64,000 nt of DNA from Pagrus major (Eukaryota > Chordata > Actinopteri > Spariformes > Sparidae). The stretch spans positions 11,942,735-12,006,734 of the forward strand of contig NC_133233.1 of the NCBI RefSeq assembly GCF_040436345.1. The letters run 5' to 3'. Below are positions 11,485 to 24,385 of this stretch, one piece after another (within the stretch, counting starts at the first letter, position 1; the number at the start of each line of letters is the position of its first letter). The notes below the pieces were generated by a model. The model did not search any database, had not been told where the DNA came from, and saw only the letters and a list, made by a program, of their open reading frames with translations. The translations under genes and the position numbers were made by a program.

Positions 11485-12726
11485 TCATGATGCTTGAATC
11501 TCAATCACTCTGTTGACATAGTCTGCTTCATCTGTGTCCTGAGAGAGAGACAGAGAGGGAGACAGAGAGACAGAGAGAGACAGAGAGACAGAGACAGAGA
11601 GAGAGAGAGAGAGGGGCAGAGAGAGAGAGAGAGATGAAACAGATGTCAGGAGAACAAACACCAGTTTACCATAAATAATCATATCATTGAACATAGCATG
11701 AGTTATACCTACCTTGGTTTAACCATTACAGCATCAGGGCGTTTCAACATGGCAGTGAATGCACTAAAAGAAAAAGCTCGAAGAGCCCTACATGCAATTA
11801 AGAGAAATTTTTATAATTTCCAAATTCCAGTCAAAATCTGGCTTAAAATATTTGATAGTGTCATCCAGCCCAATGCGCTGTACGGTAGTGAAGTATGGGG
11901 TCCACTCAGTCATCAGAGCTATACCCGTTGGGACAAACAGCCAACAGAGTCTTTATGCAGAATTCTGCAGACACATTTTACACGTACACAGAAACACACC
12001 AATAAATGCATGTAGAGCAGAATTAGGCAGATACCCACTGATAATTAACATTCAGAAGAGAACGCTCAACTTTTTTAACCACCTGAAATCCAGACCCCGA
12101 GACACCCTCCACTCCAAAGCCCTCCAAATTCAAGAGCTGAGCCCAGAAAAGAGTCCCCTATGTCAGCTGGTACAGAGGCTAACTGCCCCCTCTCAGACAC
12201 AGTCTGACCAGCCTCACAACAACACTGCTCTCCAAACACCAATCAGAGTAAAGCAAATTATAACACAATGTAAAGAAACCTATCTGGAACATTGGAAAGA
12301 AGAAACTAAAAGCCAAAGTAGATTGTAATGTTATCTAGCCCTAAAAAGAGATTATGAATTAGCAGAATATCTCTCTACTGTCAGAGATAGAAAGCAGACA
12401 CAGATCCTCACCAAGTACAGGCTCAGTGACCACAAACTGACAATCCAAACAGGAAGACACAAAAAATCATGGCAACCAAAAGAAAACAGAACATGTGGTC
12501 ACTGCTCGACAGGTGAGGTTGAGACAGAGATGCACTTTCTCCTACAATGTAAAACATTCAACGAAATGAGGAACATTTATTTTAACAAGTTCAGCTCTGT
12601 AATCTCAGATTTTAAAGAGCTGAACGACATCTCAGAATTAAAAATACTCCTGGGAGAAGGAGATAGGGCATACCTTGCTGCCCAATATGTGTCAACATGC
12701 CACAACCTGAGGGACAGTGAATGACC

Positions 12727-12781
<55 letters not shown>

Positions 12782-15385
12782 TATATACTGTATATATAAT
12801 AAATGTAAATCAATCTTGGTGTTGTGTTTGTGTTGTTATTTGTTGTGTTCTGTTCGAGTGTTTGGACAGATGCTTTGGCAAAATTGTTGTTAAACTTTCA
12901 TGCCAATGAAGCCCCTTTGAATTTGAATTTGAATTTGAATTTGAATTTGAATTTGAGAGAGACAGAGAGAGAGAAGTGTTGGTGCTCTGCAGTGAGTTTA
13001 ATGCAGCTGAAAGAGAAATGCCAGCAGCACCTTGAGCTTGTCTTGGTAAATCAAAGTCTAATATAAAGTGAGATTAGCTCTCCTTAATGAAATGAAGACA
13101 GTTTACTGTTGACAGAATAATGTACCTGTCCTCATCTAGTAGCTTACCTTCACTGGTTTGTTGCAGCATCTTGATCTGAACCACCTGAAAGAAAAGGAGA
13201 TGGAATAAATAAACATGAATACAAGTGAAACATTTTAAAGAGAACAATAAGTCTGTAGCTGGAAATGATCACATCATAGAAAAGTTGGTCTCACCACTCA
13301 AAGATGACGATTGTACTGCAGAGCATTATGACTCCCAGGATCTTCACTGTAACGTAGACAGAAAGCCCAAACTCTGTAACAAGACAGCACGGTCACCTTC
13401 TCCTTAATGGAAAATGTTACGGCTCTAAAACATCCTGAACTTTAATTCCTTCTGTTAACCTCAAATGTAAACTTGTACATCATAAAACATGACCTCCAGC
13501 ACTTCATTAACCAAAATAAAATGTAATGTAATTAAACAAATTAACAAACAAACAAAGAAGCAATGCAGAAGCAGGAAAGAAGAAAAAAGCATGAATTAAA
13601 ATGAGCAGATTCAGTCCAGTTATACATTCACCTGAACTATTTAAAGGAATCCGTGACGACGTTTGACTCCCGAGATCATTTGTGGCCACACAGTAATAAT
13701 CTCCTCCATTTGTCACATTAAAGCTGTAAAAGTGTCCTTTAGATACAACCATTGGTCCATCTTTACTGTTCCTGAACCAGGTGAAGCTGCTGACAGGAGG
13801 CTTGGCTCTGCTGGAGCAGGTCAGGTTCACCCAGCTACCTGCTGATGCACTGATGGACACTGAGGTGTCTTTAGGAGCATCTGAGGAAAATGTGACAGAG
13901 ATGTGAGATATGAGAGTAACATGAGAGCCTGAATAAGATCCTTTATTTTTATCATGTGCTGACAGGATCCAATAACAAACTCTGGTTGTCTTACATGAAA
14001 CACTGAGAGTCTTTGTCTCCTCTGCTGTCTTGACATCTTTTCCTTCATTCACAGGATATGTGGCAGAACAGCTGATGTTGTATCCATCATGTTGGTCTGA
14101 CAGAGTGATGGTCTCCTGGATTTTAGTTGTAAAGGTCCCATCTGCGTTTTCCTCTATTCTGTTGTGAGAGTCTTGTTGGAGATTCCAGGTGAGTTTAGGA
14201 GGGGAGTGTGGACAGGGAGTGAAAGCTGAGCAGGTTATAGTGACAGACTCCTTCTCCTTCAGATCACCTGAGATCTCAATTGTGGGGCGACGAGGAGAAT
14301 CTGTGGGTTCAAATCAAACACATATTTTAAATTGAAGAATTCAGTATAGTACAGTTTGTACCATAGATTCAAATGTGAGCCTTTTATATTAAATTCAGTC
14401 AGCTTCATCATGAGACATTAAAATTAATTTGGATATTTCTACATTTTTGTAGAATTTAGCCTTTAATAATGATACATGTGAATGATTGACAGTCACCACA
14501 TGAGACTTCCCTTTTTCTAAGCCTGTTCATGTATGAGTGCTTTTAATAGCAATGAAAAAAATGTCTAGTTTCACAGTCAAGTTAAGGTTCATGGTGCTTG
14601 CTGTTTAAGCCTTGAGCTGTGATAACATTATGAACTGACTAGTGAAAACAAAACTCACCTTTAACTGTTATATGAAGAGTATCACAATGAGCTGTTGCTG
14701 TGAACGCTTCGTTCTCAATTCTGAAGAAATAATTGTTTGTATACTTTGTGAGCAAACTGGAAAATAAAGTGGTGCAGTTTCTCTCTCTCAGGTTCCCAGT
14801 AATACTCATTGGATACATGTAAGCTGGCCGACTACTGTTGAAAATCACATTGCTACGATCCTGTTCAAATCTTGGGTCACTCTTAATCCACACTCCAAAG
14901 ATTTCTCTGCTGCTGTCAAACTTGTCTTCTGGATCAGGTCTAAAGTAACATGGGATTTGCAAACAAGATCCACTCAGTGCTTCCATCTTCTTTGGTGCAG
15001 TAATGAAGAGGGCTGGATCCTTAGGACAATCAGCCAAAACACCTGTAAACCAGAATCATGATTAACAAAATGTTTTTAAAAAATTTCATTAAGAGAAAGA
15101 CAAAATATACTTCAGCAATTATATTTTACATTATAGCAGTTTTCATTGTACAGTCTGTTAATGGTCATTTTATCGTTTTACCAGAAGCAGATAACAATCT
15201 CCACTTAATCCCACACAAGCCTGACCCCCGGTGGTGACCAAACCCAGTGACACAAACACTCCAATGATTCAAGTAATGTGTCCAAATAAAAGTGAGAGAA
15301 CAAACAGCTCACCTGAGAGAAAGAAGAGGCTCAGTAACATGTTGGCTGTCACCATATTCACACACAGGACTGACGTGACACTCAT
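11485..15385 (-). CDS. Siglec-like receptor with charged TM, activating type (copy 1)
   Basis: Predicted 393 residues. Exons: signal 15313-15385, V-set 14659-15042, C2 13995-14300, C2 13632-13880, TM 13295-13373, tail 13148-13184 and 11485-11538. The ectodomain follows the same V-C2-C2 plan, with the binding arginine kept in YFFRIENE. The TM exon encodes [14 protein letters not shown], placing Lys348 inside the membrane as in mammalian Siglec-14/15/16, which pair with DAP12. The tail is only about 30 residues: [10 protein letters not shown], with a possible palmitoylated CC pair, then a last exon ending [11 protein letters not shown]. It has no ITIM; Tyr383 in YVN would suit a Grb2-type SH2 domain. 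A LINE relic and an expanded (GA)n tract lie in the last intron, and the polypyrimidine tract of the final acceptor is that microsatellite. Adaptor pairing is inference. Confidence 0.85.
11539..11633. repeat. (GA)n tract at the final splice acceptor
   Basis: About 95 bp of GAGA/CAGAGA on the plus strand, read as (TC)n on the minus strand directly upstream of the AG that opens the last coding exon. It therefore doubles as the polypyrimidine tract. Reading frames through it are low-complexity artefacts. Confidence 0.9.
12728..12779. repeat. (CA)n microsatellite in the LINE
   Basis: About 25 CA units between the end of the LINE coding remnant and its 3' tail. The counterpart at 37538-37582 has become a mix of CACA and CACG units. 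Confidence 0.95.
12917..12955. repeat. (GAATTT)n LINE tail
   Basis: Six or seven tandem hexamers at the 3' end of the LINE fragment. The same tail is at 37722-37760, and a degenerate one at 49563-49590. Confidence 0.9.
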
Positions 15386-15634
15386 CACCTGGATTTGAAA
15401 GAAAAAGGTACTTTTCAATATTTTAATCAAAACATCTTTTTAAACAAATCATTCATGTTGTTTCAACCTCAAAGTCAAACATTCACACCAGGAACTTGCC
15501 ACCAAGTGTTGTGTGTGTAGTGATGAATAATATCTGCAGAGTTGCTCTGAAAATAGTTTGAATATGAATTAAAAGTGAGCACGTTTTTGATATTATAAAG
15601 TTTAAATATAAAAAGCAGTAACATTTGACCTTAC

Positions 15635-15760
15635 CAAACAATGCTGCAGCTAAAACAGAGAAGAATTTGTGAATGTCAGCAGAACAGCAACAGACCCAGT
15701 AACAGACGTCCCCGCTCAGACTTTGTGATAGACAAGCAAACAGACTTCTTGTTTCACACG
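15635..15760 (-). other. Putative untranslated leader exon of the 11.5-15.4 kb gene
   Basis: It matches the leader exons at 8356 and 22974, with a donor (GTAAGG) at the same place. The 5' edge is approximate. Confidence 0.4.
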
Positions 15761-15779
15761 ACTAAAACACCACAGAAAT

Positions 15780-16206
15780 AAGAGAAGTCTTCACCCTTCC
15801 TGTTGAAACACTGTGAGTAAGAATGTCTTCATCCTCCCTCCTTTAGTAATGATATGACCTTTATGTTGGTTGTTATGTTGAGATATGCAGCCTTTTTTGA
15901 AGATATCAGATGACACAAACTATAAATCTAAAAGCTCCAACACAAACACAAAAATCTGCATCACTCTTCATGTTTGTGGTGGTGGTGACTAGTGATGAAT
16001 TTAGATCAGAGGAGTTGTGAACAGGAGCAGTTCAAAGTGTCGCCATGACCAGCTGGTGGTGTATGAACCACTCATGACTTAAAGCACAAAAAGCTCACTG
16101 CTAATCAAAAACTCAGAGCCAGAAGTTAATATTTTATTAAAGTCATTTCTGCAGCACAGAGAAACATAACAATTAAAAACAGCACTGATTGATCTGCATT
16201 AACAAT
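15780..16206. other. Orphan 3' flank of a charged-TM gene at the block junction
   Basis: From about 15843 this stretch matches 10434-10810, the region around the candidate polyadenylation site of a charged-TM gene, but no gene body follows. It joins block sequence at about 16206 (AACAATCAATTAAAGCATC). The identical junction near 25432 marks the recombination point. Confidence 0.6.
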
Positions 16207-16544
16207 CAATTAAAGCATCATTCATGTTCTTTTGGAGCAACTTCAACTTCACACATTCAAACCAGGAACTTGCCATGAACAACCAGATGTCACTGCATTA
16301 TTAATGATGTGTGCAGAGTTGCGCGAAAACCAGTTTGAATATGAATTCTGAGTGAGTGAGTTCATGATATCACAGCTCAAATAAAATGTCGCCGAAGCAG
16401 CTTCTCATTTCTTTGAGGTTCATTTATGCTAAACCAAAACTCAACAAACACAATATATCATGTCTTTTCATAAAAAACAACCAAAATAAAAACCTCTCTG
16501 AGTTCAATAGTTCAAACATAAAAAGCAGAAACATTTGACCTCAC

Positions 16545-16625
16545 CAAACGAGCCTGCAACAGACCCAGCAACAGGTCCCTGCTCAGACAGGCGACAAAAA
16601 TGGTGCCGAAATAAGAGAAGTCTTC
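16545..16625 (-). other. Orphan leader exon with donor site
   Basis: A duplicate of the leader exon at 1932, but its nearest downstream gene (11.5-15.4 kb) already has its own leader exon at 15635. It could serve as an alternative promoter or be dead. Another orphan copy starts at 25770. Confidence 0.35.
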
Positions 16626-17029
16626 ATTCTTCCTGTTCACCCCATCTAAGTGAGGAAGTCATCAGCTTATCAGAATGTAAATGACTTATTCTGAAATATA
16701 ATTTTGATCATAGGACTCACTCAGCCTGTACGTGTTATCTCCTTTTGTGGTTCATGTTACATTAACAACAATAGTGACGTGTACACATGTAGTCATGATT
16801 TGGGTGACCAGTAGATATAAAATGTAGACATAAAGGCTGTTTTTAAGCTTGTGCAACCATTTTGTTATAACAAAGGAGAATGATGTGAGACCATCAGTAC
16901 AGACAGACTGTTTTATTAGACAAATATGTGAGAAACTCCCCCAGATTAAGATCATGTTGATCACAAGTTAAAGGCCAGACGATTATTTTTAACAGCAGTA
17001 TGGTTCAGCGCTGGGCTCCCCTTCTCCTC

Positions 17030-17515
17030 CTGCATATGTTTGCTTGTTCATGGGCAAGTTTGAGGAAGATTTCATTCACAATAACAACAAGAACAGTCAA
17101 TATATCGAGCATTTTTCCAGATTCATTGATGATATGTTTATGATGTGGTCAGGCAATGAAGAGGAGCTTTCAAGGTTCTTCTCATATTTAAATTCATGTA
17201 CCCTCTTCCTCAACAGATAAGAGCGTTGATTCCAAACACTTTCTAGATGTCAAAATGATCATGAACGCAGAAGAAAATGACCACATGTATCTTTGGGAAA
17301 TACCCTGACAGAAACTATTTCTACTGAGTTTTATGACTCAGCAATGACTGACTTTTAGGGTTAATGTGTTTCACTCTGGGTGGAGTCAGTGATTTAACTG
17401 ACCTGGCACCCTTAAAAAGGTAGTACACACACATTTGTACACACTGATGAAGGCAAGATGGCTGAAAACATTGTGCTTCCCTCCAGACAGATGATTAAAT
17501 GAACTCATTAATATT
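17030..17515 (+). mobile_element. Penelope-like element relic, copy 2
   Basis: Same FIDD-bearing RT relic and 3' flank as at 2415-2900, differing at a handful of positions. Confidence 0.5.
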
Positions 17516-19482
17516 CCTGAGTGTGACCTTGTCTTGTTTTAAACTGGGCCTTTATGCAGAGATGCTTCTCAATAAGAATACATAGTCAATACATGGACAA
17601 TGAACACAGTTGTGGAGCACATGATGAAGACATTTTGCTGCAGAGAGCTGTGTGGAGGACTTGAAGACAGAAGCAGCAAACCAACTTCCCTGTTTACTTG
17701 TAGTTCTCAGGTTTTACTCAGAGCTCTGTTATAACTTTATCACTTTACACCCCACCACTCCCCTTTAGTATTCTCACTTTGGGTTATTAGCCACACACAG
17801 ACACAGGCCTCTTTCATCTAAGTTATATATATAAAGTACTGCTACCTCACACCTAATGCCTGAACTTACTCAACCCCAAAGACGAGACCACAGAGTTCTG
17901 GTAACTCGTTTTGAGCTTTTCTCACTGCTGCTCTGCAATGCTTTGAATGCTGCATCACCATGAGACTATAATACAATATTGACATTTAAACAAATGTACA
18001 GTTTACAGAGCCAAAGAAAAAACACTGATCGAGGCAACAGACAGAGCTGGTGAGGCTCCTTCTGTTGGATCAGGCGACCAATCCTGTTGTGGTTTTGTCA
18101 AAATACAACCAAACAAATAAATGCACATCAGAAGTAAGATTTGAAAAAAGAGGCAGATTTGTTCACTTTTGCAGCACACAGCTGTAAAAAGTGTTCTGCG
18201 TTTGTGTCAGATCATAAAGAAGATGAACAGAAACATTAAGTGTCTAAGTGGTTTATTTTGCACATGACATCCTCAGTTTACCATCCACCACTTCTCTTTT
18301 ACACACTTTAATTCATCAACAACAAAATGCTTTGAATTCTTCAGTCGTCTATATACAAACACAAATGATAGGATAAGTGATAAAAGCGCTTCATCTTAAA
18401 TATCTTAGACTCTCTTTTTTGTCACTTTTGAATATATATTTTTGCACACAAAGAATCACCAGCGAGGGGAAGAAGAATAATGTTTATATGAGAAGGTGCC
18501 TAAAAGCAACCCAACTGTACACAGAGCTGGATTTGTTTCTATGTTCTCCTCCATAAAGAAACATTAGAGAACATCTGCCCTCCAGGCAGAAAGACGTATT
18601 TCACATTAGGAGGAATTTGCATTGAAATGCTGATCAATCCTCACGTTCTATGAAAACCACATCTGTAGTACGTTTTGTAACTGCAGTTTCCTTTAGTTTG
18701 TTGCTTGATATCAACAGTCATAAAACATTATAGATGTGACTTGTAATTAATTGTAAGTTCAAGTGTCTTATAGATGCTCTTGACTAGTTTTTAACAGTGA
18801 TGGAATGAAACCAAGTACATTAACCTAAGTACTTTACTTGACTACTATTTTGAGGTACTACTTTACTTGAGTATTTCCACTTCCTGCTACCTTATAGTTC
18901 CTCTCCACTTGTACTTTCTACTCCACTACATTGATTTTATACCTTTAGTTACTGGTAACTTTACAGAGTGCATGCCGCAGCAGAGCACGTAGCGCAGTTT
19001 AAATTTATTTATTTTATCAGAATAAAAAAAACTGGATATGATAATCATTAAAATGCTGAATTTCAGATGAAGTAACCCATATTATACAGTATATTCAGTA
19101 CTTACATGTAAATATATGCAATTAACTTTTACTTTTGATCTTGAAATACATTTATTGTGTAAATTAAATTAAATAACTTCTAACGTTGAGGTGTCTGTAG
19201 CCAGCTGATGCCAGTGCCACTTACTTTAGATTCAGGCTATCACGCATTAATTTAGAACGGTGAACGTACAGTTTATATCAGGATTTAATTGATGAACTAC
19301 TCAACGATATACTACACTATCTGAGCCGCAGGGTGTGGAGGTTTTGAGCTTCCCTTTATCTAACTTTAGTCAGTGAAGATGACATTTTCTTGTCTAGGCT
19401 CCAGTGTCTTTTCTGCATTAACTGACTGTAAAAAATGAATCTATATTATGAATCCAAGCCAAATATGATCTCAAAACAATAC
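17516..19482. other. Downstream flank of ITIM-type gene (copy 2)
   Basis: Non-coding counterpart of 2901-4860, with the fish interspersed repeat at 18793-18968. No gene seen. Confidence 0.45.
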
Positions 19483-22400
19483 TCATTTTTTCTTCACTTG
19501 AGCGTAGAGATCCTCTGGCCCGTCAGCAGTCTGTCTTGAGCTGTTTGCTGGCTTGGACACATTGACCTGTGCATACACTGTGTCCTGCTGCTGTCCACTG
19601 TCCTGTGCTGAGTCAGAGGACGGTTCAGGTCTGCGCTTGGCGAAGTCGATCTCTCCATAGTGGATGTTTTCTTCTGGTATGCTGGATGGTACTTGAAGAG
19701 CCAGCTCGTCGTAGATTTGACTCTGAAAATTGAATCAAACAAGAAATATTGTGAGCTGGATCCTTTCATACTAAAGTTTACTAAATGGCCTTTTGGACAA
19801 ATTTGAATCTGGTTTTTGACCACAGCACAGCACTGGTAATGGTGTTAAATGACATAAATCTAAATACTGATTATGGTTAACAATTCGCTCTGATGCTGCT
19901 GGATTACTGTGACCTTTAATATTATTGAAAGTAAAGTGATTATGATTATCTGGAGCAATCCTCACTAGTTTATCGAAGCTGTTTTGCAGTGATCATTAAT
20001 CTGGGTGAAGGAGTCCCCTGGGGTTTGACTCTTGGGCCACTACTATTCAACTGCAGCAGATAGACTCACTGTGTCAGTGTGTAGAGCAAGTAAATAAACT
20101 GATATAACTTATTTCATTCATTCATTTTCATTAGTTATATTTCACAGTTAGGAGGAAAGACTTGAAATTATTATTCGGTTGATTCAAGAACTAGTCTACA
20201 ATAAAAAGACAAAAGACGAGCAAAACATGGTTTGAACCAACTATTCATCACCACAGCTTTGCTTTTAGCTACTGTGCTGTTAACAGATTAAACCAATTTT
20301 GCAACAAAAATAAATTGTCTACTGTGTCTGTTTTACAGTTTTGGAGGGTGATTGCTTAACATTATCCAACCACTGTGTTGCTAACAGATTGTGTTGTCCC
20401 ATTTGTTGTGTTTCTTAATATTGAACCCACTCAGTAACCTGTCAAAGATTGTCTACTTTCACACAGAAGACACAATCACTGTGAACAGATGCAAATACTC
20501 ACAAGAAACCGTTCACTACTGTACAAAGAAGTTAAGTATTTACTCACCTGAGTCTGTTGTGGACTTTGATGTTTCAACTTAAAACACCTGGAAGCAATAG
20601 AGAGCTGTCAGAATAACAAGGACTAAGGACTGAAGCAGACAGTTTTGGATGTGTATCAGTGGAATTAAAAGAAAAAAGTTTTGTTGAAATTAAGTCACAG
20701 AACAACTTCTTTGTTTGTTCCCTTTTCTTAGAGTTTCAGAGCAGGTCACTTTAAACAGTGCAAAAATGTAAACATGAGGAATCTGTTTGTGTAGAAATGA
20801 ACAAAACAGACACATCACATCTTCATCCATACCCTCACCATGAACGTAGGTTTGATACTCACCAAACACAGACTGCAAGGCAGATGAGTATGATGACAAT
20901 AATCCCTCCAAGAGCTGGACCCCATACTACAGAGTTCTCTGTTCATCAAAAAAGAAAAGTTCAGTAAAACTCAGTGACTGAAAGAAAACCGAGGTTGAAT
21001 GTAGATATGTAACAAGTCTGTTGTGGTACTTTACAGGGAACTAAAACAAAGGAAAGCAGGTTAGATTAAATGAGCAGATTCAGTCCAGTTGTTCATTTAC
21101 CTGCAACATTCAAATGGATCTGTGACGACGTCTGGTTACCGAGATCATTTGTGGCCACACAGTAATAATCTCCACCATCTGTCACATCAAAGCTGTAAAA
21201 GTGTCCTTCAGATACATTCATTGGTCCATCTTTACTGTTCCTGAACCAGGTGAAGCTGCTGACGGGAGGCTTGGCTCTGCTGGAGCAGGTCAGGTTCACC
21301 CAGCTACCTGCTGATGCACTGATGGACACTGAGGTGTTTTTAGGAGCATCTGAGGAAAATGTGACAGAGATGTGAGATATGAGAGTAACATCAGAGCCTG
21401 AATAAGATCCTTTATTTTTATCATGTGCTGACAGGATCCAATAACAAACTCTGGTTGTCTTACATGAAACACTGAGAGTCTTTGTCTCCTCTGCTGTCTT
21501 GACATCTTGTCCTTCATTCACAGGATATGTGGCAGAACAGCTGATGTTGTATCCATCATGTTGGTCTGACAGAGTGATGGTCTCCTGGATTTGAGTTGTA
21601 AAGGTCCCATCTGTGTTTTCCTCTATTTGGTTGTGAGAGTCTTGTTGGAGATTCCAGGTGAGTTTAGGAGGGGAGTGTGGACAGGGAGTGAAAGCTGAGC
21701 AGGTTATAGTGACAGACTCCTTCTCCTTCAGATTATCTGAGATCTCAATTGTGGGGCGACGAGGAGAATCTGTGGGTTCAAATCAAATAAAGATTTAAAT
21801 AATCAAAGAAATCATGTTAAATTCATTAATTTGTGTTTTTAAATGCCAAAGCTGAAACAGAATCTTACAATCACACAATTTCCTCCATAATGTGACTATT
21901 TAATGTCAAACAGTAATGACACAACAGAATTAAAATGTATTATTGACTCTTGTTTATTCTAAACAATAACATTATTTATAATAACACAGAAACAAAACTC
22001 TCTTACCTTCAACTGTTATTTGAAGAGGATCACAAACCGCTGTTGCCTTGAATGGGTCGTTCTCAATCCTGAAGTAGTATGTGTTTGTGTAACTTGTGAT
22101 TAAACTGGAAAATAAAGTGGTGCAGTTTTTCTCTCTCAGGTTTCCAGTTATCTTCATTGGATAGATGTTATCTTTGTTCTTACTGTGGAAAATCACATTG
22201 TTTTCACCTTTGTAATGACTTTTAAACCACACTCCAAAGATTTTGCTTTTGCGGTTGAACTCTCCTTCTGGATCAGGTCTAAAGTTACATGGGATTTGCA
22301 AACAAGATCCACTCAGTGCTTCCATCTTCTTTGGTGCAGTAATGAAGAGGGCTGAATCTTCAGGACAAGCAGCAGAAACACCTGTAAACCAGAATCATGA

Positions 22401-22724
22401 TGAACAAAATGTTTCAAACAATATTCATTCAGAGAAAGACAAAATATACTTCAGCAATTATATTTTACATTATGGCTGTTTTCATTGTACAGTCTGTTAA
22501 TGGTCATTTTATCGTTTTACCAGAAGCAGATAACAATCTCCACTTAATCCCACACAAGCCTGACCCCCGGTGGTGACCAAACCCAGTGACACAAACACTC
22601 CAATGATTCAAGTAATGTCTCCAAATAAAAGTGAGAGAACAAACAGCTCACCTGAGAGAAAGAAGAGGCTCAGCAACATGTTGGCTGTCACCATATTCAC
22701 ACACAGGACTGACATGACACTCAT
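19483..22724 (-). CDS. Siglec-like inhibitory receptor, ITIM-type (copy 2)
   Basis: Predicted 452 residues. Exons: signal 22652-22724, V-set 22007-22381, C2 21464-21769, C2 21101-21349, TM 20863-20938, tail 20548-20587 and 19483-19722. The V exon and the last tail exon appear to encode the same protein as the 4.9 kb copy, and I saw only isolated substitutions elsewhere (for example Arg to Thr early in the first C2 exon). All splice sites are intact, and the ITIM IHYGEI, ITSM-like TVYAQV and third motif LYAQV are kept. The close match marks this as the product of the most recent duplication or of gene conversion. Whether it is expressed separately cannot be told, and short reads would not distinguish it. 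Confidence 0.88.
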
Positions 22725-22973
22725 CACCTGGATTTGAAAGAAAAAGGTACTTTTCAATATTTTAATCAAAACATCTTTTTAAACAAATCATTCATGTTGT
22801 TTCAACCTCAAAGTCAAACATTCAGATCAGGAACTTGCCACCAAGTGTTGTGTGTGTAGTGATGAATAATATCTGCAGAGTTGCTCTGAAAACAGTTTGA
22901 ATATGAATTAAAAGTGAGCACGTTTTTGATATTATAAAGTTTAAATATAAAAAGCAGTAACATTTGACCTTAC

Positions 22974-23095
22974 CAAACGATCCTGCAGCTAAAACAGAGA
23001 AGAATTTGTGAATGTCAGCAGAACAGCAACAGACCCAGTAACAGACGTCCCCGCTCAGACTTTGTGATAGACAAGCAAACAAACTTCTTGTTTAA
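22974..23095 (-). other. Putative untranslated leader exon of the 19.5-22.7 kb gene
   Basis: Matches 8356-8480 nearly base for base with the same donor. The 5' edge is approximate. Confidence 0.4.
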
Positions 23096-23594
23096 CGCAA
23101 CTGAAATACTGCAGAAATAAGAGAAGGCTTCACCCTTCCTGTTCACACACTGTGAGTGAGAAAGTCTTCAGCTCATCAGAATGCAGATGAGACGAGACTC
23201 ACTGCAGCATCTTGCATTTCTTTCGTAGCACATATTATATTAACATTTTAACTTCTTGATCACATGTAGGTTTGATTCAAGTGAACAGTAGATATAAAAT
23301 GTCGACAAGTAGAATATAGACTGTGTTCTATTACGAGTAGTTTGGTTCTTCAGGAGAGATGAGAGGTTTTAAATTGGGTTCATCAGTGAACTAATGCAAT
23401 TCATCCTTAATGAGAATATCTGTCACAGTCAATATATCAAGCATTTCTCTAGATTCACTGTTGATGACGATGATTTCTAGATCTGAATCTAAATACTGAT
23501 TATGGTTAACAATTAGCTTTGATGCTGCTGGATTACACTGTGACCTTTTTTTAATATTATTGAAAGTAAAGTGATTATGATTATCTGGAGCCAA

Positions 23595-24385
23595 AAGGAC
23601 CGGCTCGCCAGTGAAAGAGGGCACATTGGTGAGCCCGACTTCCTCCAGTTCCAGCCCTCTTGTTCGTATCAATCTACCTGCATCCCTCCAGTGGTCATGT
23701 GAGTCTATTCCCACTCATGTTTTTGTGGATTCCAGTGCTGACGACAGCTTCATTGACTCCGCCATGGTAGAACAAACACGCATCCCCGTTGAAACCCTCA
23801 ACACCCCCAAGACAGTAAACGCCCTTGATGGACACCGTTTGGCCTCCGTAACTCATCGCACAATACCCATCACGTTAACCATCTCTGGAAATCATCGATA
23901 GTGTCGATTGGAGGAATATATCAACAACTCCCTGGCTACTGGCTTAATTAGGTCCTCCTCGTCTCCCCTCAGGGCTGGCTTCTTCTTTGTGGGTAAGAAG
24001 GATGGGCCCCTTCGCCCCCTGTATTGATTGCCGAGGCCTCAATGACATTACAGTGAAGAATAAATATCCACTTCCCCTGATAGATCCCTCCTTCAAGCCA
24101 CGTTGTCATGCGAAGATTTTCACAAAACTCGACCTTCGGAACGCCTACCACCTGGTCTGCATTCGGGAGGGCAACGAGTGGAAGACGGCGTTCAACACCC
24201 CCCTTGGACATTTTGAGTATCAGGTGATGCCTTTCGGCCTTACTAATGCCCCAGTGGTTTTTCAAGCTCTTATTTACGACATTCTCCGTGACATGCTTAA
24301 CCATTTTGTTTTCATCTACTTGGGTGAAATATTGATCTTCTTCAGGACACGAACACATCGAGCAGGTGAGGTTGGTGTTCCTTGA
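23595..24385 (+). mobile_element. Ty3/Gypsy pol relic, copy 2
   Basis: Same protease and RT fragments as at 8950-9741. Near 24004-24016 extra C residues break the frame just before CIDCRGLND, and the catalytic box reads YLGEIL. Non-functional. Confidence 0.8.

Larger units (their letters stand above)
11634..12958 (+). mobile_element. LINE 3' fragment in the last intron, copy 1
   Basis: Antisense to the host gene. The plus strand encodes the C-terminal part of a non-LTR reverse transcriptase: YTYLGLTITASG, KEKARRALHAIKR, NALYGSEVWGP and, after frameshifts, a Cys/His end region with CGHCSTGEVETEMHFLLQC. It ends in a (CA)n run and a GAATTT-repeat tail after a CAATGAAGCCCCTTTG segment, typical of LINE 3' ends. 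It lies inside the (GA)n tract, which resumes at 12956. The same 5' truncation point at 36437 shows that it was inserted before that gene duplicated. Confidence 0.8.

Noticed and set aside
11485-11694. Long Ser/Leu-rich frame running on from the last coding exon (also at 36273)
   Set aside because: Only 11485-11538 is real exon. The remainder is translation of the (GA)n microsatellite.
12721-12909. Thr/His-repeat frames across CA tracts, and regularly spaced repeats that might suggest a CRISPR array
   Set aside because: Simple-sequence repeats with no unique spacers, in a vertebrate genome.
13827-14048. A 73-codon minus-strand frame conserved in all receptor copies (also at 6678, 21296, 30533, 38635, 44835, 52345, 58460)
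   Set aside because: It lies out of frame over the C2 exons and the 114-bp intron. Its conservation is explained by the receptor frame and by conversion.
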